A stretch of 64,000 bases of DNA from positions 1 to 64,000 of the forward strand of contig JBOFEA010000025.1 of NCBI GenBank assembly GCA_051647535.1, given 5' to 3'. Source of the stretch: Brevinema_A sp051647535. Its GTDB lineage: Bacteria > Spirochaetota > Brevinematia > Brevinematales > Brevinemataceae. How positions within the stretch are numbered: position 1 is the first letter of the stretch; each line of letters begins with the position of its first letter. Under the pieces are notes generated by a model. The model did not search any database and had not been told where the DNA came from. It saw only the letters and a list, made by a program, of their open reading frames with translations. A program made the translations under genes and the position numbers. This document shows positions 18,118 through 27,804 of the stretch, piece after piece.

Positions 18118-20913
18118 ATGACAAATATAAAAATTTTATTCGCTACTTTACTTATTTTACCCTTACAACCCAATTATAGTCAAGAATTTTTAAAAAATTC
18201 AACTGTATTTTCTATAGACCATTCCAAAAATTTATATCTTGATGTTGTCAATATCAATAACTTAAGTACTCCTGGAACTCAAAAAAAATATATGGAACAA
18301 CTGATTACGTTCACTCTTAATCAACAATACAAGATGTTGTTAAAAGAAAGTTGCTTTTTTTTGAAAAAATTTCCTTATACGGCATATTCCAATGAAATAA
18401 TTTGGCTTCAAGGCTATGCAATGTTTTCTTTAGAACAGTATACGAACGCTGAAACCAAATTAATTTCTCTAACCAATATATCAAACGATAACATCAAATA
18501 CCCTGCTCTTTTTGCTTTGGGAGATATCGCAATCACCAAAGCTTCTTGGAGCAAAGCTACCAATATTCTAAACACTATTTACTCAAAATCGGATAACCCC
18601 ATATTTAAAGAACTGGCTCTTATTAAACTAATCAGAATAAAACTTTCTCAAAATAAGACCACAGAAGTTCACAAACTAATTGAAATATTTCAAACTAGTT
18701 ATCCAGACTCTAAATATACATTAGATCTTCATTACTATTTAACTTTAAATGAAGTGCTTTCCGGAAACACAAAAAAAGCAGAATTATTTGCCAATTCACT
18801 CTTAGAAAAAAATGATAATCCTATGGTAAGACGATTGATTGCAGAAGTATCGTTAGCTGACAAAAATTATAGTAAAGCATTAGAGAGAATACTTCCTTTA
18901 ACCAAAACCTCAAACAAATTTCAAGATGAAGCACTATTTAAATCCGCTCTTATTTATAAAATGACCCATCAATTAGATCAAGCACATAAAAATTTAACAA
19001 TTCTTGTCAAATACTTTAAGCATTCAGCTTATTATCAACGTGCTTTGGAAGAATTGGCAAATATTAATATTTTGTTAAAAAATTATAACGATGCCCTATC
19101 ATATTTTCTTCACCAAAGTGGATTTTCAGGCAATACCAAAGCAAAAGCTCTTTCAAAAATTGTAGAAATTTATTTCTTAAAAGGCGATATCAAAAATTCT
19201 CTCCGTTCGGCAAAAAGAATTCAAAACGAATTTCCTTATAGCAAATATGCCAATGAATCTCTTTACTGGACAGGCAGAACTTATATTGTCGAAAAACGCT
19301 TTGAAGAAAGTATTCATTACTTTGACTGCTACCTGCTACGCGAGCCTCAAAGCCCCAAAAAAGAAGAAATTTTAATATTTTTAGGTTATGCATATTATAA
19401 TATTGGAAATTTGTCCAAAGCAAGAGCTCAATTTCAACAAATCATCAATTTTTCCAAAAATGAACAATTATTCAGAAATGCTTTAATCGGACTTGGTAAA
19501 AGCTATAGTAAAAATGAACCAACCCGTTCTTTAGAATTTTTTGATCAAGTTTGGATCAAATGGCCAACCTCTCAAGAAGCACCTCAAGCTCTTTATTTTG
19601 CAGGAGCGGCAAGATATAATTTAAGAAAAAACAATGAGGCCTTACAAAATTTTACTTTAATTACTAATTCTTTTCCTCAATCACATTTTTATGATGATGC
19701 TGTACTGGCATTAGCGAAATTGGATTATAAATTTGAAAATTTTACAAATATTTTAGATCTTGAAAATATATCCACTAACTCTTCTAATAAAGAAACTGTT
19801 TCTCAAATTAAAGAACTTCAAGCACGAAGTCATCTTAGAACTGAAAACACTGAGTTAGCACTAAAAAACTTTGAAGAAGCATTATCAATAACAGAAGATC
19901 ATGAAAGAAAAATGGAATTACTGCTTGCATCTGCTGCAACATTAAAAACATTAGGCAGATACAATGACTCTACAAAAAAATATGAGCAGTACCTTGTCGA
20001 AAATACAACCTCAGAAGATTTGACCCTCCAAGAGTTGATTCTATCTGAAATAGCAATGAACTATGCCGACATGGAAAATATTCCAAAAGTATTACATACA
20101 GTTAAAAGATTGTCCGATCAAAATCCCCGCAGTCCATATCTTCAAAACATATATTTTAAAGTAGCAGATGATCAATTCATTCAAAAAAATTACAAAACAG
20201 CTGCTGAAAACTATCAGAAAATTATAGATTCATCAGATGATCAGAACTCTATCAGCGATGCATTATTAAAGAAAGCATGGAGTTTGAAAGAAGCAAAAAG
20301 CCCTCTTGCTGAAACATGTTTCACAAAATTTCTGCAACAATATCCTAATCACGACCAAATACCCAGTGTACTAGGAAGTTTGGCTGATATTTATGAAACC
20401 ACAAATCCTGAACAAAGTACATTATTACGACAACAAATAATAAAAGAATACTCTTCTTCTATAGAAGCAGAAAAAGCAAGAAATTCCATTGTAAAAATGT
20501 CTTCAGCAAATAGATCCATAAATGATTTGGAGCAAATAATTGCACAAACTCAAGACAAAGGACTAAAATTAAAATACTCATACGAATTAGGCAAGAAATG
20601 GGAAGCAGAAGGACACAACAATAAAGCATTAGAAATATTTTTAGAAATAAATAAATCTTTGGATCCGACAATAGGTGCTTGTGCTGCATTCAAAGCTGCA
20701 AACATTCTAAACCAGCAAGAAAAGTATGAAGAAAGTATGAAACTTTATATTAATATCATTACCCAGTATAATGAGCAATATTATCCTAAAGCATTAGATT
20801 TAATTATTGACCATTATACTAAGCAAGATGATCTCGAAAATGCAGAAAAAATTAAAAATCGATTACTCAACAATTATCCTAACAGCCCTGAAGCAAAAAA
20901 ACGAAAAAATTAA
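18118..20913 (+). CDS. Large exported TPR-repeat protein
   Basis: 931 residues. A signal peptide of about 21 residues ends at NYSQ. The rest is almost wholly alpha-helical, with many tetratricopeptide-like pairs (for example SLYWTGRTYIVEKRFEESIHYF, ALYFAGAARYNLRKNNEALQNF, KAANILNQQEKYEESMKLY). In style it resembles the periplasmic TPR proteins of spirochaetes and YbgF/BamD-like outer-membrane assembly factors. No catalytic domain is seen. No Shine-Dalgarno sequence lies in front of the ATG, unlike most genes here. Its end overlaps the convergent murG end by a few bases. Confidence 0.8.
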   Translation: MTNIKILFATLLILPLQPNYSQEFLKNSTVFSIDHSKNLYLDVVNINNLSTPGTQKKYMEQLITFTLNQQYKMLLKESCFFLKKFPYTAYSNEIIWLQGYAMFSLEQYTNAETKLISLTNISNDNIKYPALFALGDIAITKASWSKATNILNTIYSKSDNPIFKELALIKLIRIKLSQNKTTEVHKLIEIFQTSYPDSKYTLDLHYYLTLNEVLSGNTKKAELFANSLLEKNDNPMVRRLIAEVSLADKNYSKALERILPLTKTSNKFQDEALFKSALIYKMTHQLDQAHKNLTILVKYFKHSAYYQRALEELANINILLKNYNDALSYFLHQSGFSGNTKAKALSKIVEIYFLKGDIKNSLRSAKRIQNEFPYSKYANESLYWTGRTYIVEKRFEESIHYFDCYLLREPQSPKKEEILIFLGYAYYNIGNLSKARAQFQQIINFSKNEQLFRNALIGLGKSYSKNEPTRSLEFFDQVWIKWPTSQEAPQALYFAGAARYNLRKNNEALQNFTLITNSFPQSHFYDDAVLALAKLDYKFENFTNILDLENISTNSSNKETVSQIKELQARSHLRTENTELALKNFEEALSITEDHERKMELLLASAATLKTLGRYNDSTKKYEQYLVENTTSEDLTLQELILSEIAMNYADMENIPKVLHTVKRLSDQNPRSPYLQNIYFKVADDQFIQKNYKTAAENYQKIIDSSDDQNSISDALLKKAWSLKEAKSPLAETCFTKFLQQYPNHDQIPSVLGSLADIYETTNPEQSTLLRQQIIKEYSSSIEAEKARNSIVKMSSANRSINDLEQIIAQTQDKGLKLKYSYELGKKWEAEGHNNKALEIFLEINKSLDPTIGACAAFKAANILNQQEKYEESMKLYINIITQYNEQYYPKALDLIIDHYTKQDDLENAEKIKNRLLNNYPNSPEAKKRKN

Positions 20914-21995
20914 TAGTTAATAAGATACTCGGCAATTAATTGCTCTGGAGTGTTATTGATTTGTGCTGGAAAATTTGATTTAAGTTCTTGACAAGAATTC
21001 ATCATTTGACTAATAGAATCGAGCAATGTTTTCTTATTGAATAGAGGTTCTTCGATAATTTGGGCACATTGGTGCTGAGCTAAAAATAAGGCATTTAAAT
21101 ATTGATGATTATCAGGTGATTGATAAATAGGAATAAATAAGGCCGGTGTTTTAAAAAATAATGATTCTGTAACCGTTCCCGCGCCAGATCTTGCAATAAC
21201 AATATCCGCACAAGACCAAAAAGCATCCATTCTATCAATAAATTTAAAAAGCTGTACATGGTTCTTTAATTTAGAATTGTTTATTGTATCTATTTTCCCC
21301 GTCTTTTCAAATCGACTAAATTCACGCGTCCCCAAACTCCAAACAATACAAAATCCTTGTGCCACCAATTCAGGAAGAATATCAAACATAGTATCATTAA
21401 TTAATTTTGCACCTTGAGATCCTCCGGTAATACCGATAATTTTATCCGTATTGCCGGTAAGCCCTAAAATTTTTACCGCTTCGTCTCGATCAAGAATTTT
21501 ATTAAATAACAAAGGATTTCCGGTATAACAAATCTTTTCTTGAGGAATATTTTTTGTACTAGGAAAAGCAGTAAACACTTTCTTAGCAATACGAGCCCAA
21601 ATTCTATTGGTAATACCAGCTGCACTGTTTTGTTCCAAAATAAATAACGGTTTTCTCATCAAAAATGCAGCAAATGCAGCTGTATTCGATACATAACCGC
21701 CGGTAATAACAATAATATCAGGATTGAAACGAGATAAGGTTTTAAACGTTTGGAAACATACAGATAAAATCGAAAACACTTGTTTAAAAGTACGAAAAGA
21801 GAGTTTACGGGAAACATTAGATAAGGAAACAGCTACAATATCATCACTCGGAAGCTGCGACACTACTCCGTATTCCAAATCTTTCTCCCGCATAACAAAG
21901 CGGATTTCGCAATTATGTTTTTTTAATTCCTTAAATAAGGAAATACCGGGAATCAAATGTCCTGCCGTACCACCGCCACCAATAACTATACGCAT
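20910..21995 (-). CDS. murG: Lipid II synthase: undecaprenyl-PP-MurNAc-pentapeptide GlcNAc transferase
   Basis: MurG adds GlcNAc from UDP-GlcNAc to lipid I on the inner face of the membrane, giving lipid II. The 361 residues show the two-Rossmann GT-B layout: the Gly-rich GGGGTAGHLIPG at 6-17, GGYVSNTAAFAA near 100, the PLFILEQNSAAGITNR segment, GGSQGAKLIND near 195, and the donor-site region IARSGAGTVTESLFF near 270. AAGGT precedes the start. It is third in a ychF-TPR-murG operon with 24-base gaps. Confidence 0.96.
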   Translation of the reverse strand: MRIVIGGGGTAGHLIPGISLFKELKKHNCEIRFVMREKDLEYGVVSQLPSDDIVAVSLSNVSRKLSFRTFKQVFSILSVCFQTFKTLSRFNPDIIVITGGYVSNTAAFAAFLMRKPLFILEQNSAAGITNRIWARIAKKVFTAFPSTKNIPQEKICYTGNPLLFNKILDRDEAVKILGLTGNTDKIIGITGGSQGAKLINDTMFDILPELVAQGFCIVWSLGTREFSRFEKTGKIDTINNSKLKNHVQLFKFIDRMDAFWSCADIVIARSGAGTVTESLFFKTPALFIPIYQSPDNHQYLNALFLAQHQCAQIIEEPLFNKKTLLDSISQMMNSCQELKSNFPAQINNTPEQLIAEYLINY

Positions 21996-22019
21996 AACAA
22001 TACCTTCATTATTATTATT

Positions 22020-23498
22020 TTAAATTTGAGAATAATCGTTTTCAGGAAGAAACCGATCACGAATAAATTGTATATCTTCTGTACTTTTATCTTCGCTAAC
22101 AGGCTGGTCATGTATAATAACTTGAGGAGCATCTTGAAAAACAGGAGCAAACGTTAATTTACCGTATTTTTCGGGATTTTCTAAGCTTGCAGATGCTTCT
22201 TTTACTCTTAACAAAAATTCCTGATCTTCTATTAGTTGAAACGCATAAGGAACATTGAGAGTAAATTTGGAAGAAATACCACCAAGAGAAAATACACATA
22301 ATTGTTTTAATTCTATCCCTGTATGGAGAATAACCCTTTCAATATCATTCATTACATGTAGTGGAATTTCACGAATATCTCTATAAAATATACAAATAAT
22401 ATCATCTACCGAACAAAGATAATATTGAGGATGACGTCTAATAATTACTGTACCGGACAAACTGATACGGGTAATAACAGCCTCAAACACCGCATGATTT
22501 GAAGTAAAATAATTATATAAGAACGAATAAGAAAGTAAATATTCAAATCGATCGACAATTTCAGCTAAATCTTTATAAGATCGATGTTCTTGATACAATA
22601 AATGAAATTCTTGAAGAGCTGTTAACAAGTCGCCTTTAGCATAGAGCAGGCAGGCTCGTTGATAACGAAGTGCAAAGAGAGTTTTTGGATCATAAGACAT
22701 AGAAAGGTACTTATCAGCAAGCCCTAATCCTTCATGATATTTTTGGAGAAGTTTGCATAATTCTAATAACTCTACAGCCAGTAGTTTGTGTTTTGTGGGT
22801 TCCATATTGGATTCAAGCAGATCCACACATACACCATAGGCACGTTGATAAATTTTTAATGCTTTCAAAGTACGAAAATAGTTATAAGAAACAACTTTTT
22901 CCCCGGCTCGGATCAATAAACCAAAATGACGTACCGCCTTACTGTATAATCCGAGTTCAGCTAAAGATTCCGCATAAAGGCGACGTGCTTCAATCAGTTT
23001 AGGATTATTTTTTAACAAAGTTCTGATATCTTTACGGCAGATATCAAACCTACCTTTTTTATAATGAACCAATGCAAGTTTGTAAGCAGCAGAATTATTA
23101 GTAGGTTCCAAATTCAACACTGTTCTATAATGAATTTCAGCACGATCCAAATCAAGCAATGCCATAAAAGTATCAGCTATTTCTATTTCTAAAAAGATTT
23201 GTTCTTGAGATTTCAAGGCCAGCTTTACCACAGCTGTTTCAAACCATTTGAGAGCTTCCCGATATTGTTTCAACAAAACACGTGCACGCCCTGCATACAC
23301 AAATACCTGATAAGACAAGCCACTATTTAGTTTATCTTCGGTAAGATTGACAACTAATTCGTAATCCCCTTTTTGAAAAGCCTGAAATACAGCTATTTCC
23401 AAATTAAAAAAAGGAAAGCACTTTTGAAACAACATAGATCCAATATATAATGTTAAGACAATTGCAAGACCACAAGACGCTAATGTCATGATATCCAT
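22020..23498 (-). CDS. Membrane-anchored TPR protein with an unidentified C-terminal domain
   Basis: 492 residues: one N-terminal transmembrane helix (about 5-25), TPR repeats to about 310 (ALKWFETAVVKLALKSQEQIF, AEIHYRTVLNLEPTNNSAAYKLALVHYKKGRF, KAVRHFGLLI), then an alpha/beta domain at about 330-430 (ITRISLSGTVIIRRHPQYYLCSVDDIICIFYRD) and a polar tail. Spirochaetes have such TM-plus-TPR proteins as periplasmic flagellar collar components, which is one possibility, from memory and unproven here. The C-terminal fold cannot be assigned by eye. It sits between ychF and murG in one operon. Confidence 0.7.
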   Translation of the reverse strand: MDIMTLASCGLAIVLTLYIGSMLFQKCFPFFNLEIAVFQAFQKGDYELVVNLTEDKLNSGLSYQVFVYAGRARVLLKQYREALKWFETAVVKLALKSQEQIFLEIEIADTFMALLDLDRAEIHYRTVLNLEPTNNSAAYKLALVHYKKGRFDICRKDIRTLLKNNPKLIEARRLYAESLAELGLYSKAVRHFGLLIRAGEKVVSYNYFRTLKALKIYQRAYGVCVDLLESNMEPTKHKLLAVELLELCKLLQKYHEGLGLADKYLSMSYDPKTLFALRYQRACLLYAKGDLLTALQEFHLLYQEHRSYKDLAEIVDRFEYLLSYSFLYNYFTSNHAVFEAVITRISLSGTVIIRRHPQYYLCSVDDIICIFYRDIREIPLHVMNDIERVILHTGIELKQLCVFSLGGISSKFTLNVPYAFQLIEDQEFLLRVKEASASLENPEKYGKLTFAPVFQDAPQVIIHDQPVSEDKSTEDIQFIRDRFLPENDYSQI

Positions 23499-23522
23499 AA
23501 TACCGCCATTAACTTGACTTTG

Positions 23523-24623
23523 TTAATTATTAAATAGAAAATGTACTACATCGCCGTCTTGAACAATATATTCTTTTCCTTCTTGTCTGAGAACACCCTT
23601 TTCACGAGCTTTTGCCCAAGATCCAGCTGATACCAACTCATCAAAAGAAACAGTTTCCATACGAATAAATCCTTTCTGCATATCCGTATGAATCACTCCT
23701 GCAGCTTCAGGAGCTGTCATACCTTGACGTATTGTCCAAGCTCGTGTTTCAACTTCGCCGGTTGTCAAATAAGTTATCAATCCCAATAGTTCATATCCTG
23801 CTTTAATCAAGCGATCCAATCCACTACCTTCCCATCCTAAATCTTTTAAATACTCTTCAGCATCTTTTGGATCAAGTTCAGAAATCTCTTGTTCAATACG
23901 AGCCGACAAATGCAGCACTCCGGCTTGAAGACTTTGTGCTTTTTGAATCAAGCTGCTCCAATATTGATTTTGAGATGGATTATTAACATCTTCTTCTGAA
24001 AGATTCGCTGTAATGAGTAGAGGTTTGTTTGTCAGAAATCGATAGTTATCTGTTAATACTTTTTGTGCTTGCGTAAGTTCCAGCTGGTAAATTAATCTGC
24101 CTTCACAAAGAGCTTTTTCTAATATACACATCAATTCAAATAATTCTTTAGCTTCTTTATTGCCTATTTTTGCTTGACGTTCCTGCTTTGATTTGATATT
24201 CAAGATTGTTTCCAAATCTTTTAATGCCAATTCTTCAAGAATAATTTCTATATCTCTTACAGGATCAACATTTCCCGCAACATGTATTACATCATCATCT
24301 TCAAACAAACGCGTAACAATAATTACTGCATCCGTCTCACGAATATTGGATAAAAATTGATTACCCAAACCTTCACCTTTGGAAGCACCTTTAACCAATC
24401 CCGCTATATCAACAAACTCAACAACCGCAGGAATAAGTTTTTTTGATCCTGAAATCTTCGACAACACTTGCAAACGATCATCCGGAACATTAACTATTCC
24501 TATATTAGGATCAATCGTACAAAAAGGATAATTCGCACTTGCTATCCCGGATTTTGTCAATGCATTAAACAATGTTGATTTCCCTACATTCGGTAATCCT
24601 ACAATTCCGCAAGAAATTCCCAT
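23523..24623 (-). CDS. ychF: Redox-responsive ATPase/GTPase YchF (Obg family)
   Basis: 366 residues from ATG 24623, behind GGAGG; further upstream in-frame starts fall in the promoter. YchF is a ribosome-associated P-loop ATPase of the Obg class. Walker A GLPNVGKST lies at about 8-16, the switch regions around FVDIAGLVKGASKGEGLGNQFL, and the modified G4 region in LLITANLSE. The helical insert and C-terminal TGS domain (RAWTIRQGMTAPEAAGVIHTDMQKGFIRME) follow. Length and order are standard. It leads the ychF-TPR-murG operon. Confidence 0.95.
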   Translation of the reverse strand: MGISCGIVGLPNVGKSTLFNALTKSGIASANYPFCTIDPNIGIVNVPDDRLQVLSKISGSKKLIPAVVEFVDIAGLVKGASKGEGLGNQFLSNIRETDAVIIVTRLFEDDDVIHVAGNVDPVRDIEIILEELALKDLETILNIKSKQERQAKIGNKEAKELFELMCILEKALCEGRLIYQLELTQAQKVLTDNYRFLTNKPLLITANLSEEDVNNPSQNQYWSSLIQKAQSLQAGVLHLSARIEQEISELDPKDAEEYLKDLGWEGSGLDRLIKAGYELLGLITYLTTGEVETRAWTIRQGMTAPEAAGVIHTDMQKGFIRMETVSFDELVSAGSWAKAREKGVLRQEGKEYIVQDGDVVHFLFNN

Positions 24624-24660
24624 AATTCCAAGCCTCCAATTATTATACAAATACAATAAA

Positions 24661-24689
24661 ATTATACCATAAAGACTCATACTAATCAA
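24661..24689 (-). promoter_or_regulatory. Promoter of the ychF operon
   Basis: Minus strand: TTGATT (24684-24689), 17 bp, TATAAT (24661-24666). Confidence 0.65.
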
Positions 24690-24772
24690 GAAATCAACAT
24701 ATGCTCCAAACTTAATTCAATAATAAACTAAAAATTGTAAAATACATATTGCACAAAAGTTTAAATCATCTT

Positions 24773-24816
24773 ATAATTTAAGTAAAATATTCATATAATT
24801 TAAGTAAAATATTCAT
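24773..24816 (+). repeat. Perfect 22-bp tandem duplication in the promoter region of the HEPN-like gene
   Basis: 24773-24794 and 24795-24816 are identical (each begins ATAATTTAAGT). The second copy ends 21 bases before the start codon, so it duplicates putative promoter or regulator-binding sequence. Confidence 0.9.
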
Positions 24817-24836
24817 AAAATCAGGTAGAATTAACT

Positions 24837-25778
24837 ATGGAAATTGCACCAACATTTTATTTTAGACCCCTATCCGAACCTATCCAGTTATCTTACGTAT
24901 TTAATATCAAACTTCGAAATCCCAATGAAAATGAGATAGATATGTGTAAAAATAATCTGTCTTTATTAGCAAGCCGTCTTTCCAACAAAGAAAAACGAAG
25001 AATTTTATACACTCTTCATCCGCTAGGTATCAGCAATATTCAAGACAATTTGGAAGAAATATTCATCAATGAGTTAAGTAAAATTTGGGTAATTGCATGT
25101 GCAGAAAAATCTCTACCTTTTGAGCAGGGATTAACCGATTACGGTGCTTTATGCGGATTTTCTACAAACAACAACTACACTATGAATCCAGTAGGATTTA
25201 TTATCGATATCAAAACTATTTCTCCACGTCTTATCTTAAGAGCATTGAAACAGGAACTTCCCAAAGCCGCATATGCTGTTTTGAATAATACCCAGCAGTA
25301 TGAAGATCTGATTGAATTGGAAAAACGAGCTGCCGGTTGGGACGGACTGTTAATTCACAAATATAACACCCATCTTCTCCAGACAGCCCAGCTGATTCGA
25401 CAATTTGGACAATGCAGCGATATACATCAACGTTTTCTACATATCTGTACCTTAATAGAAATATTAATCACTCATAATCCCTCAAAAGAAGGATCAAAAC
25501 ACCCTATAAACAGACAATTCTCTTACAAATCAGCATTAGTTAGAAATATTATGGTCAAAAATAATCAACAAAATAATCTTCAATCGCCAATAGAAATAAA
25601 AAATTTATTCCATAAAATTTACGACTTCCGATCTCAACTGATTCACGGCAGAGCTCCCCTGCTTCCATCAAAACGATTGACTGCAAAATATATCAATGAA
25701 TTATACCCTACTCTGCGACTAATTTTAAAGCTTCAAACTGAAGATCCTTTATTGACAGAATTAATTAAATCATTATAA
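24837..25778 (+). CDS. Protein with C-terminal HEPN/Apea-like motif, function unknown
   Basis: 313 residues, cytoplasmic, no signal. The N-terminal 150 residues have no motif I recognise. The C-terminal half (about 195-300) is helical and holds YDFRSQLIHG, with R265 and H270 giving the R-x4-H motif of HEPN nuclease-type domains. The surrounding pattern (RFLHICTLIEILI, then QFSYKSALVRN, then LFHKIYDFRSQLIHG) follows the Apea-like HEPN layout. Such domains occur in RNases, often in defence or toxin contexts; here the neighbour is a sugar nucleotide enzyme, so the job is open. The downstream gene starts 9 bases after the stop. Confidence 0.6.
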   Translation: MEIAPTFYFRPLSEPIQLSYVFNIKLRNPNENEIDMCKNNLSLLASRLSNKEKRRILYTLHPLGISNIQDNLEEIFINELSKIWVIACAEKSLPFEQGLTDYGALCGFSTNNNYTMNPVGFIIDIKTISPRLILRALKQELPKAAYAVLNNTQQYEDLIELEKRAAGWDGLLIHKYNTHLLQTAQLIRQFGQCSDIHQRFLHICTLIEILITHNPSKEGSKHPINRQFSYKSALVRNIMVKNNQQNNLQSPIEIKNLFHKIYDFRSQLIHGRAPLLPSKRLTAKYINELYPTLRLILKLQTEDPLLTELIKSL

Positions 25779-25786
25779 AATAATTC

Positions 25787-26443
25787 ATGACTACAAAAAA
25801 AATATTTGCAGGCATTCAATGCCGATTAAATTCTTCTCGTTTTCCCAATAAAGCATTAGCATATATTTTGGGGAAACCCTTAATTGTTCATGTTGTAAAT
25901 CGAATACAAAAAATTTCTTACCCTATGGATATCTGTATTCTTTGTCCAAAAGAAGATTGTGATCAAATAAAAAAAATAATTGATCAATTTTCACTGAACA
26001 TTCCTGTTTTCGGTGGAAGTTCAAATAATGTTCTTCTTCGATATATTCAAGCATTGGATTTTTTTCCTGAATATTATGATGTGATTATGCGTATAACAGG
26101 AGATAATCCCTTAATCTCAATTAAACTTGCAGATCAACTTATCACTCTCCATGATCCGGAAAAACATGATCTTAGTCATTTTATCAACAATCCCCACGGT
26201 ACAGGTATTGAATTGATATCGCATGACGCACTTAAAAAAAGCTTTGAGGCAGATCTTACTGAATTTGAACAAGAACATATGACACAATATATTTACAAAA
26301 ATCCTGAACAATTTCATATTTTTGAACCAAAAGCCTTATTCAGAGAAACTTATTCTAACGTCAGTGTTGATTATCCTGAAGATATTTCAAAAATAGAAAA
26401 CATACTTTTAAAGAACCTTGATTGGGATCTTGATTTATTTTAA
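25787..26443 (+). CDS. Cytidylyltransferase-family protein (SpsF-like)
   Basis: 218 residues of the GT-A nucleotidyltransferase fold. FAGIQCRLNSSRFPNKALAYI at 8-28 is the nucleotide-binding start (family pattern Q-R-SSRLPGK), RITGDNPLIS near 104 carries the metal-binding Asp, and VDYPEDISKIE near 192 is the typical C-terminal signature. Relatives make CMP-activated sugars for surface polysaccharide or flagellin glycosylation. Lys in PNKA is kept. It lacks the C-terminal extension of bifunctional SpsF forms. It is probably translated by coupling with the HEPN-like gene, since no clear Shine-Dalgarno precedes it. Confidence 0.75.
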   Translation: MTTKKIFAGIQCRLNSSRFPNKALAYILGKPLIVHVVNRIQKISYPMDICILCPKEDCDQIKKIIDQFSLNIPVFGGSSNNVLLRYIQALDFFPEYYDVIMRITGDNPLISIKLADQLITLHDPEKHDLSHFINNPHGTGIELISHDALKKSFEADLTEFEQEHMTQYIYKNPEQFHIFEPKALFRETYSNVSVDYPEDISKIENILLKNLDWDLDLF

Positions 26444-26512
26444 AATATGTTCTAAAATTATACTTATATTTGAAAAGAACTTAATTTCAAAAAATAAAAA
26501 ACGGATGCATAT

Positions 26513-27346
26513 ATGTTGAATTTAATATCACAAAAATTTTTATCAAACTCAAATTATGTCATTTATATAATTTCTATATTAGTATTGCTCGTGATTATAC
26601 TTTGTGGATTGATTGTAAAAAATATGAAAACCGCCAAACAGTTAAAAAAGCATTTGTTTTCTTTGGAACGAAGTTATGATCAAAAATTTACGATGCTGGA
26701 AAATGGTGTATCTTTAATTGCTCAAGGAATGCCGCTAAATCAAAACCCTACATATAAAGAAAAAGAACTAATCAAACATATCGAAACTCTCATTAATGAA
26801 TTCTCACTAAAACTCCACCAACAAATGAAAGATACGTTAAACAATGAAAACGGTTTATGGAATGAAAAGTTTTCAATATTATTGCAAACTCTTGGAAAAA
26901 CAGAAAATGATTTAAAGAAGATTCAAGGAAAAGATTTTCAAACAACATGGGCATCTATTTCCCAAATGTATCAAAAATCTCAGCTTATGTTTACTGATAT
27001 GAAAGAAGATGGGATTTTTTACCGTATTCAATCTCTATGGTCATTAAGCGAATTATGTTTTCAACAAAAAAAATATCATGAGTCTTGGCGTCATATTATT
27101 GCCGGCACCAAATTATTAATCAGTAGCAAACCGGAACTACCTTTAACTCATAATATTGCGTGGAATTTAGCTAATTTGATTTATAATTGTGCATTAAAAT
27201 TGTTGACTCAAGAACAACTGGAAATTTTAGATAAATTCCATGTCACCTCTCAAGATATTCTAGAATACTTTTATAATTTAGATAATAAAGATAATCATAA
27301 TAAAGATCTTCAAAAACTCCGACAGTGGAGCAATCAATTATTATAA
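26513..27346 (+). CDS. Membrane-anchored coiled-coil protein, unknown
   Basis: 277 residues. One transmembrane helix at about 15-37 (YVIYIISILVLLVIILCGLIV) is followed by a coiled coil to about 150 and a helical C-terminal domain (SLWSLSELCFQQKKYHESWRHI, with TPR-like spacing). The layout recalls RmuC-like or signalling-stalk proteins without their catalytic parts. No family recognised. The last bases overlap the convergent gene's end by 6 bp. It may be co-transcribed with the two genes upstream (69-base gap). Confidence 0.6.
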   Translation: MLNLISQKFLSNSNYVIYIISILVLLVIILCGLIVKNMKTAKQLKKHLFSLERSYDQKFTMLENGVSLIAQGMPLNQNPTYKEKELIKHIETLINEFSLKLHQQMKDTLNNENGLWNEKFSILLQTLGKTENDLKKIQGKDFQTTWASISQMYQKSQLMFTDMKEDGIFYRIQSLWSLSELCFQQKKYHESWRHIIAGTKLLISSKPELPLTHNIAWNLANLIYNCALKLLTQEQLEILDKFHVTSQDILEYFYNLDNKDNHNKDLQKLRQWSNQLL

Positions 27347-27799
27347 ATTTTCAACCCATTCTATAGGCTGGGTATCATCTTGGAAATCAATTAGAATTCG
27401 ATTATCATTAACAGAAATAAAAATTTCTAATTCAGGATCAAATTGCATCGTCTTCAAATTAATATTCCCTAAAGAAAACAATCCTTGATTTAAATTAATG
27501 CCATCAAAAAAAATATAATATGGATCCAATGCTGTAAAAGGTTTATCGGGATACTCTTCATCCCACTCCAAAAGCATTTCCATATCTGCAATTTCAAAAG
27601 TCAATACATCAAAAAAACGACTCAATGAATCACTAGGATCTTCAAAAATTCTTTCCATAGCCAAAAAAAGCTTATTTCCGGAAATAGTGTCTTTATAAGA
27701 CTTAAACCATATGTTTTGAAACATCTCAGGCATTTCTTGAAGCAAAGGGTGAGTATTATCGGAATACGTAATAAATTTGCGTATAGAATTATCAGACAT
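27341..27799 (-). CDS. Acidic protein of unknown function, 152 aa
   Basis: No signal peptide or membrane segment. Rich in Asp/Glu and aromatics (for example MLLEWDEEYPDKPFTALDPYYIFF). AAAGGTG precedes the ATG. It follows plsY by 5 bases, so it is the last gene of glyS-plsY-orf. No family recognised. Confidence 0.6.
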   Translation of the reverse strand: MSDNSIRKFITYSDNTHPLLQEMPEMFQNIWFKSYKDTISGNKLFLAMERIFEDPSDSLSRFFDVLTFEIADMEMLLEWDEEYPDKPFTALDPYYIFFDGINLNQGLFSLGNINLKTMQFDPELEIFISVNDNRILIDFQDDTQPIEWVENL

Positions 27800-27804
27800 G
27801 ATTA

